Translations under genes and position numbers: made by a program
Notes under the pieces: model-generated
Seen by the model: only the letters and a program-made list of their open reading frames with translations
The model's database searches: none
Told to the model about the DNA's origin: nothing
In this document: piece after piece, positions 56,520 through 64,000 of the stretch
Layout: every line of letters begins with the position of its first letter
Numbering within the stretch: the stretch's first letter is position 1
Origin: Erodium maritimum
Taxonomy: Eukaryota > Streptophyta > Magnoliopsida > Geraniales > Geraniaceae
Assembly: GCA_963921825.1 (NCBI GenBank)
Contig: OY997588.1
Span: 54,630,803-54,694,802 of the forward strand
Direction: 5' to 3'
DNA length: 64,000 nt

Positions 56520-57586
56520 ACTCTGATTTTATTCTAAAGGCTTGTGCAACATTTGATTCCTACATCAGTGGTTTCACCAGATGGATTGGGGTTTGGGTGG
56601 GGATTTGAAGGGTGGTTTGGTGGTGAGATTTAGGTTCTTTTGTGAGGTAGGAAAGTTTGCCTTGAGTGTTCTTATTGGTGTGTGGGCTTATTTTAATCTT
56701 TTGGTTTTTTTTGTGTTGACATTACTTTTGTGAGTGGGTAGAGTCCTAGGGAGAGTTTTGGTCTAGTCCTCTTCTACTTCAACTTGAGGACATTGTCTAG
56801 TCTTTGGTTGATTTTAGTGGTCTAGTCTTTGGCTTCATCAAGACTGGCTTTTGGTACTGGTTTAATCTAGTTGGTAAGATTTTTTTGCTGCATAATCCCT
56901 TCCTTTGTTACAACTAGCATTGGTTTGAGATGAGTTTTTTCTTGGTTGGGAAGCTGTTCATCCTTTTTCAAGAACTGGAGTGATTGTTGGGGGAGCTTTT
57001 GTTGAGTTGTTGTTGAGTTACTGATTATTTGGTGGCTAGTCAGACTAGAAGACTACTCAGTCTTATGCAGATTGTTTTGCAGGAGACTATTTTTTGAGGT
57101 TTGAGAGATCCTGAAGATCAAGGGTAGGCTTTTAATAGTTGCTTCAACTTAAATGTCAGTTTGCTGCATAATTGGAAGCATATTTGATTGACTCAATGTG
57201 GAGGAGCTGGTCGGCTGCAAAATTGGATACACAATGGATGGCTTTAGCTATGGAGGTCCTGAGCATCAATGCTGGTTTTGGGTGGGGTAGAGTGTTTTAA
57301 AGCAGTGTTCAGTTGGAATAGGATCGGTTGTAAGGGTTTTTTTAGTGTGAATTGGGTTTTGGTGTTGGTTTCTTGAGTCACAAGACAAGTGTGAGTAACT
57401 GTATTACCGTTGGGTTGTGTCTTGTGACTTGGAACACAAGCAAATTAGTTTGGGGGGTTTTATGTTGGGTGGGTGTGAGATTGCAACTTGTGGGTGCTTT
57501 GAGAGGTTATTTCTAACTCTTGGCCTTTTCTTTACTTCAAAGAATTGGCCCATCAATAAAAACTTTGCTGATCAAAATAAAAAAAA
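56520..57586 (+). other. 3' UTR of the truncated L1
   Basis: G/T-rich untranslated sequence without sustained frames, ending in the hairpin and A tail described for the element. Confidence 0.7.
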
Positions 57587-57810
57587 CTATCTTTTCTTTT
57601 CAATTTAGTCCAACGTCATTAACTTTTAATCTAATGGACATCAAATGTCTCAAATACCCCTTAGTATCCATCAAATTTTCAAAAGTTTGCTATTGATTTT
57701 GTAAAACTTTTATTTCTTCTTATTTTATTTCTTATTTAACTTAATATTTATTTATGGTTAAAAAATCAGTTTTTCTTCTTTTTTATATGAGATTCTTTTT
57801 TATTTTTTAT
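57587..57810. other. AT-rich spacer, nothing recognised
   Basis: Short host sequence between two L1 3' ends that face each other. Confidence 0.4.
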
Positions 57811-58082
57811 TTTTTTTTATCAGCAGTTTTTTGATTTTATAAACCCGATCTTCGAAAATGAAGATAGGGCCAAGGGCAAGCCCTCCACCAAATAATACAA
57901 ACCACGGATGTTTTTTTGACCATCCCAACAATACAAACCAACTAACTTAACTAACAAACAAACCAAACCAACCAGGTCCCTCCCAAAAGACTTGTCGCAC
58001 AAGTAAAATGAAAACCACCCAAGTCCCTCCCAAAAGACTTGTCCCACAAGTAAAGTGACTACCAAGGAAGAACTAAAGATTG
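57811..58082 (-). mobile_element. L1 3' end (minus strand), interrupted by copia C
   Basis: The plus-strand poly(T) followed by ATCAGCAG is the complement of CTGCTGAT plus A tail. The hairpin CCCGATCTTC/GAAGATAGGG (57844-57853, 57860-57869) and the following AGGGCAAGCCCTC resemble the 3' UTR of the L1 at 27456. The rest of the LINE should lie beyond copia C. Confidence 0.75.
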
Positions 58083-59771
58083 TGTTAGTCTTAGTGCCCG
58101 TAGTTCAATCCTAAATGTCCAAATGTATATATCATCGTTAGCAATAAAATTAAAGCGGCTTTATATTACTTATGTGTTGGAGTAATATATCGATGTGTGC
58201 TCTGATCTATGCCCACCATGCGAATAGAACCATAGATCGAGATAGATCACACTCGATGGGTCCCTAGTCAACAAAGCTTCACTAGAAGCGACTAGTATGA
58301 AAGATGGCTCTTTATGGCTTACGTTCTGTTAGTCATTGGAATGGGATTCCGGAGTCTGATCATAGATATCATGTGGGACATGATATTGGACGACCCGCCC
58401 TGAATATGTGCCATAGATTAAGTCATGAACATATTCAGTGTTGTAGCTTGTCATGTATCCTTAGACCAAGGAGTCTTTGTGATCGCTATGTAGTCAACAA
58501 CTGAGTTTGACCTGAGCCTAACGTTGTCCGTAACAGGGCTTCCATAACGGCCAGGATTGGCTTGGGGACGGGCTACATGAGTGACACGAAAGACGGCTAA
58601 GGGATTTATCCCTCATACTAAGGTATGGGAAAGATATCGGTTCTCGGCCACTTGATCGAGAGTGACTGGAAGAATAGCATGGCCATGCACATGATACTGG
58701 GTATCATATCTTCAGTCATCTCACATATCAAGGAACGGTGATTGAGAATAATAAGGATGACGGCTCTATGCCTTATCTCAATCAGGATATCGGAGATAAA
58801 AGGATAATGACAGGGACGACGGAAAGGTTAGAATCGACAGGGTCGATTCGCTATGCAGTGTCAGGCAATACTAAAGTCTCGTTAGTTGCCACTTAAATAG
58901 GATCAAGTAAAATGGGATTTTACGTTTATCTATTGACATGCATAAACCTAAGGGTCACACCGGAGGATGAAACTCATTGACACATATATGGAGAATGGCC
59001 AAAAGGGAGTTGTCTCGGGACATAACCAAAACTGGGTTTTGGGTCATGTGCCCGTAAGTGAATAGGACTTTACGGATCGAGACAAGGCTTGGAGTCTTGG
59101 GATTGATCGCGTCGGATAATGTTGGACATTTCCGGTATGGAAGGCTTGGAGGCGATGAGCGAATCACGGGACCTCGTTGGAAATGGCCACGGGCCATGTT
59201 CCAAGAGGCCCATGAAAGGCCCATGCAACCAAGGCCCATGGAACTAATTAATCAAGTCTTGATTAATTAGTACTAAGTAAGTAAGACAAGGATTAAGGTG
59301 TTGGTGATTCACCACCTAACCCAATCTTGTCTTGCCATACTTTGTCCTATTTACACCTTACTTGACACCATACTTGTCCCATGCCTTTAGTTGGACAAGT
59401 ATGGGTTTTGTTATGTTTAAGTCATCTTTTTTCAACATAACAAACACAAGACAAGAATAGGAAACACATTTTTCTCTCCCTCTTCCATGGCCATTTCGGG
59501 TTTGGCAAGCTCCCACCTCCATGTTTGTGTTCTTGAGTCCTCAAAGAGAAGAACTACGTGGCTTTGATTCCCATGTGGATACGTAGGCGTCTTGGAGACT
59601 CAAGCCAATCATTCGTTACCCGGTGTTCTTGTTTTGGTAAGAACTAGTGCTGAATTTTTCTCTTGTGAATCCATTCTTTGTTAGTTGTTTCATGGTTTTA
59701 ATCGTCTCTTGGTTTTCCTTGATTTTCCGCTGCGAGTTGGTTCATCTCCAACCCTACCTCGAGACCCAACA
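58083..59771 (+). repeat. Copia C 5' LTR (1689 bp)
   Basis: TGTTAG...CAACA; one extra T relative to the other LTRs near 59470. The inverted-repeat cluster begins at 59244. Confidence 0.95.
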
Positions 59772-59772
59772 G

Positions 59773-59784
59773 TGGTATCAGAGC
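59773..59784 (+). other. Copia C primer binding site
   Basis: TGGTATCAGAGC, as in copy B. Confidence 0.95.
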
Positions 59785-61327
59785 CGTGCTACCTTCGGGA
59801 TTCACAAGACGGTGTTCAAAGTTTCGGTTTTGCTTGAAAGTTTCGTTTTTGGCATGTTATTTTGCTAATTTGTTTGATAACATGTTTTAAATTATTGTTT
59901 ATGGATTTAATACATGTAAAATGATTTTTTGAAAATTATTTCAAATCTGGAAATTTTGAAAAAAATTTGATTTTTCGGGTCTCGGGAGCGGGACTCTCGG
60001 GGAGCCGAAACCGGGACCGAACGGGGCTCCGTTGGACGGAGCTAGGCCAAGCATGACCATTAGATGGTTGATATGCCAAGGCTAAACCGTTTTGTTAGTT
60101 ATGACGAGTTTGGAACCGTCATGATGAACTCGAAGATCAAATGTTCAAAAGTTTCATTTTTGAACGGTTTCGATAAACCGAGCATCAAAAATTTTTGAAA
60201 CTTGGCTATTAATTAAAACCGGAAAATCACATGATGTTTGATAACATGCTTGTTTGATAACACGATGTGTGATGTGATGTTGGCATGGTGTACATAATAG
60301 CCCCGAGCTCGATTTAATTATTTATCGCTTTTCACGGCCTGCGAGCCGTTAGAGTTAGCGTGTAATTATTCTTTCAAGGTGTGGTCGTCGAACCACTTGT
60401 TTGTAATATTTATTTATTCCCGACCTGCGAGTCGTGTATTAAATTGTAATATTTTACTCAAGACGAAGAAAGGGCGAAAAGGTCATTTGGTGGCTTTTCG
60501 GGTGTTGGCATCGGCTTGGAGTCGGTGGAGCTCAAGAAGCTAGTGGGAGTTAGTTTAGGGGGCTATTATGTGCACATTTATCGCTTTATGCTTGGTTTAG
60601 TTTATGCATGATTAATTCTATGTGTTTTAGAATTGCATGCTTAACTTTATTTACCGAGCATATCACCTCACATGCAAAGATAAAATTGGAATTTTAATCC
60701 TTGTGTGTGAGCCCTTAGAATCGTCATTACATTGGATGTAGTTGACGGGTTCGAAGGAAGAATTACATTGGAGGTAATTTGAGGCATCATTGCATTTGGA
60801 ATGTAGTTGATGTGCTCATCGCATCTAGGATGTGTCAAAGTTTTAAACACAACCGGACAAGTAAAAACGGGTCATGTCCGATACCTCCCAATTATCAACA
60901 CCTTACTACCTCCCCGTCCTATGGGTGTCGTGCGCATTAGCGGAGCATCCATGGGAAAGCGGGGTAGTAGGTTTGGACGACATATGTGGGTGTCGTGCGC
61001 ATTAGCGGAGCACCTACATAGTGACGGGCCATAGTTGAAAATTGGTGGACCCGACTACGATTCTCAGCCTGAGGTTGAGCTAGGGTAACAGATAGGGTAA
61101 GCCGTGTACATAAGTGCATACCCTAGCCAAGAGTCACATTGGATGTGATTGGATGGAGTCCTACCTACATAGCTCGATTAAGTGGTGAGCATTAGTTCAG
61201 CTTAATCGAGTGAATCAAGGATCTTGGTTTCAGATTCTAAAGGTTTAGAATTGATTGTTGGTGTTTAAGCTTGATCTTCATAAAATTTATTCAGTTTACT
61301 GATTGAATTTTATCTGTTGTAGATCAA
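59785..61327 (+). other. Copia C untranslated leader
   Basis: Aligns along its length to 9029-10571 of copy B; no coding content. Confidence 0.7.
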
Positions 61328-64000
61328 ATGGCAAATTCAGCGAACATTAATAGTTTGTCATTAAAAACCATTCTTGACAGGGTCAAGCTAAATGGGACAA
61401 ACTATTTGGACTGGTACAGAATTTTGAGGATAGTCCTCAAGTCTGAACGCAAAGAATGTGTCCTTGACAAGGCTGTCTCTAAGACCATATCAGAGTTACA
61501 TGAAGTGTCATTAACTGCTGAGAAGAATATCTCAGGGATCTGGGATCCAAGGATATTCTGATGGTCAACAAGGGAATTGGAAGTGGCAAGGGCTGGGCCC
61601 ATGCGCACTTGGCAGGAAAGATGAGACACCTGAGAATGTCTGCTTCTACTGCCAACAGCCTGATCATTGGAATCGGGATTACAGGAAGTTCACGGCTGAT
61701 CTGAAGAAGGGCAGTGGGACTGCGCCTTCATCAAATAGCCTGGATGATCTGAAGAAGGGCAGTAGGACTGCGCCTTCATCAGGAAACCTGGATGATCTAA
61801 GGAAGGGCGGTGGGATCGTGCCTTCATTCGGTATTAACTCTATAGAGCTACATCTCTCTACTTCCAAAGATTCATGGGTATTAGATACCATGACTGAATC
61901 TCACACATGCACTAATATATGGTGGCTGAAAGTAGGAGAGATTTGGAAAGCACGAAATGGACCTCAGAGTTGTGGCAACTGCTGTAGGATCCATGAGTCT
62001 TGCTTTGCCAAGAGGCCTTGTCTTAGTATTGTATAATGTATATTGCATACCTACTTTTAGTAGGAATATTATATCTGTATCCGTGTTTGACAAGGAAGGA
62101 TATAATGTTAATATTGGAAATAGAGTTTTCAATGTTCTATGCAATGATATGTTTTATACCAGTACTGACATGGTTGGAGGATTGTACATATTAGATATGG
62201 GTAACAATGCCTCAAGTTCTATATATTCCGTTAATACCAAGAGGTCTAAATCCAACGATTTAAACCTAACTCTGTTATGGCACTGTCATTTGGGTCGCAT
62301 AAACAAGAAGCGCCTATCAGCACTTCAGAAGTGCGGGCTTTCAGGTTCATTCGAATTCCATTCGATCGATAGGTGCAAGGTTTGTTTGATGGGAAAAATG
62401 ACTAAAGTGCCCTTTATCGATCGCGATGAAAGGGCGGGTGAATTATTGGGGCTTATACACTCGAATGTGTTTAGACCAATAAGTTCACTTGCCAGGAGGG
62501 GTTTTAGCTACTTTATCACATTTACTGATGATTACAGTAAATATGGTTATGTCTATTCGGTGAGACATAAGTCTGAAGCTTTTGATAAATTCAAAGAGTT
62601 TAAGACTATAGTAGAAAACCAGCTCGACAAAGGTATTAAGGCACTTCGATTGGATCGAGGTGGAAAATACTTGACCACAGAGTTATTAGATCATCTAAAA
62701 GAGAATGGGATCCTTTTGGAATGGACTCCTCCTAGGTCACTGTAGTTGAAAGGTGTAGCCAAACGGAGAAATCGGACATTGTTAGACAATGGTCTGTTCC
62801 ATGATTAGTTGGACTGATCTCCCAATCTCTTTTAGGGGTTTTGCTCTAGAGACGACCGCATTCATAGTGAATCGGGCTTCGACGAATGGTGTGGAAGGGA
62901 CACCATTTTAAAATTGGTACGGGATGATGCCCGCTTTGTCCTTCCTAAAGATTTGTGGTTGCGAGGCTTATGTGAAACATTTGGTTTCGACTAAGCTCGA
63001 ACCAAGATCTGAGATATGCACCTTCGTGTGGTATCCCAAAGCAACAAGGGGATACTATTTCTACAATCCCAGTGAGAACATGGTGTTCGTCGCTTGGGGT
63101 GGGGTCTTTATGGAAAAAAAGTTTTGTTTCCAAAGACGTCATTGGGAGGACTGTGCATCTCGAAGAAATTCAGGATGGTACAGATCTGTCTAAACCAATT
63201 AGCAACCCTGTAGAAAGGAGCCAGAGATTGTCGTAGAGTAAGAACCAATTCCTGTTACAATTCCGGAAGGTCCAAGGCGATTTGAAAGGATCAATCTTCC
63301 ACCTCCAAGATATGGTATCCGGAGGTGACAATGAAGTCATGGTGGATCACGATGATCCAGCCACCTTTCAGGAAGTCGTGGATGGGCCCAACTCCGAGTT
63401 ATGGCTGGGAGCCATGAGGGAGGAAATGCAATCCATGTCGGACAACCGAGTCTGGGAACCGGTTGATCCCATCAATGGTGTGAGGACCATAGGATGCAAA
63501 TGGATCTTCAAGGTGAAGATGGACATGGACGGCAACCCTTTGACCTACAAAGCTCAACTGGTGGCGAAAGGTTATAGGCAGATCCAATGGATTGACTATG
63601 AGGAAACCTTCTCCTTAGTGGCTATGGTCAAAATCAATCCAAATTCTTCTTGACATAACTGCGTATCATAATTACGAGATATGGCAAGTGGATGTCAAAA
63701 CCGCTTTCCTAAATGGAAATTTGACTGAGTACGTTTGTATGTCTCGGCCCAAAGGTTTTGACGATCCGAAGAATAAAGGAAAGATTTATAAGTTGTTGAA
63801 ATCCATTTATGGATTGAAACGAACTTCTCGGAGTTGGATCCTTCGTTTTGATGAAGCTGTAATTGGATTTGGCTTAATCAAGAACGAGGATGAATCTTGC
63901 GTTTATAAGAAGGCTAGTGGGAGCAAGATTACCTTTCTGGTTCTCATTGAAAACGACATCCCAACCTTGCACGAGACTAAAGCTTGGTTGAGGAAGTGTT
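61328..64000 (+). pseudogene. Copia C gag-pol polyprotein, multiply disabled, cut by window end
   Basis: ATG at 61328. It has the same truncated gag ending TGA (61559-61561), knuckle ending in Tyr, protease DTM, integrase IHSN, TAG after TPPRSL (62743-62745), a stop after NPNSS (63651-63653) and reverse transcriptase IEND box (near 63950) as copies A and B. It ends in the RT domain at the window edge. Confidence 0.92.

Larger units (their letters stand above)
55311..57586 (+). mobile_element. 5'-truncated L1 LINE (plus strand)
   Basis: It begins inside the C-terminal part of the RT domain and ends with TTTGCTGATC and an A-rich tail at 57586. A 3' hairpin is near 57522-57550 (GGCC...TTCTTT/AAAGAA...GGCC). 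A degenerate target duplicate is possible (AACTATTTTTT at about 55288 and AACTATCTTTT at 57585). 5' truncation is the usual result of incomplete target-primed reverse transcription. Confidence 0.85.
58083..64000 (+). mobile_element. Ty1/copia LTR retrotransposon, copy C (right end outside window)
   Basis: 5' LTR 58083-59771, PBS 59773-59784, leader and gag-pol remnant to the window end. Left flank GATTG (58078-58082) is the candidate target duplicate. It is very close to copy B, differing by scattered substitutions. As with A and B it sits antisense in an L1. Confidence 0.95.

Overview
The window looks like transposon-dominated nuclear DNA of a flowering plant, probably a eudicot. The evidence is plant-type L1 LINEs, Ty1/copia elements and a Tekay-like Ty3/gypsy chromovirus all primed by initiator tRNA-Met, a hAT-type MITE, and an exon resembling a plant mitochondrial complex I subunit. 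I see no bacterial-style genes, operons or CRISPR arrays, and no rRNA or tRNA genes. Almost every long reading frame is retroelement pseudocoding sequence.

Layout. 1-6932: copia copy A (start outside the window, 5' LTR/PBS region deleted). 6933-7327: a piece of L1 ORF1 (minus strand). 7328-15788: copia copy B, complete, TSD AAGAG, inserted in that L1 ORF1. 15789 to about 17640: rest of that L1 ORF1 and its 5' end. About 17640-35404: probable host gene territory on the minus strand (short exons at 18174-18196, 19462-19566, 27263-27307 and about 35183-35376). Its introns hold an L1 3' fragment (about 18620-19407), a full-length plus-strand L1 (20205-26855, TSD) and a full-length minus-strand L1 (27456-34304, TSD).

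35405-51943: a minus-strand LTR retrotransposon with 456-bp LTRs, TSD GATTT and an unfamiliar reading frame of about 1,240 codons without recognisable pol domains. Two elements sit inside it. One is an internally deleted L1 derivative (37236-38456, 16-bp TSD), itself split by a 502-bp hAT MITE (37659-38160, TSD GCTGCAGA). The other is a 10.9-kb Tekay-like gypsy element (38575-49481, TSD ATATT). 51944-55310: flanking DNA with tracts of palindromic repeat units and no recognised gene. 55311-57586: 5'-truncated plus-strand L1. 57811-58082: minus-strand L1 3' end, cut by copia copy C (58083 to beyond the window end).

How the parts relate. The three copia copies share the same broken gag-pol, including lost catalytic residues in protease, integrase and reverse transcriptase, yet at least copy B is a recent true retrotransposition. 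They therefore look like a non-autonomous family mobilised in trans. Reading frames of the interrupted elements continue across reconstructed empty sites, so the order of insertion can be read directly. The least explained object is the 456-bp-LTR element with its long unknown ORF that runs into the 3' LTR and stops next to a TATA box.
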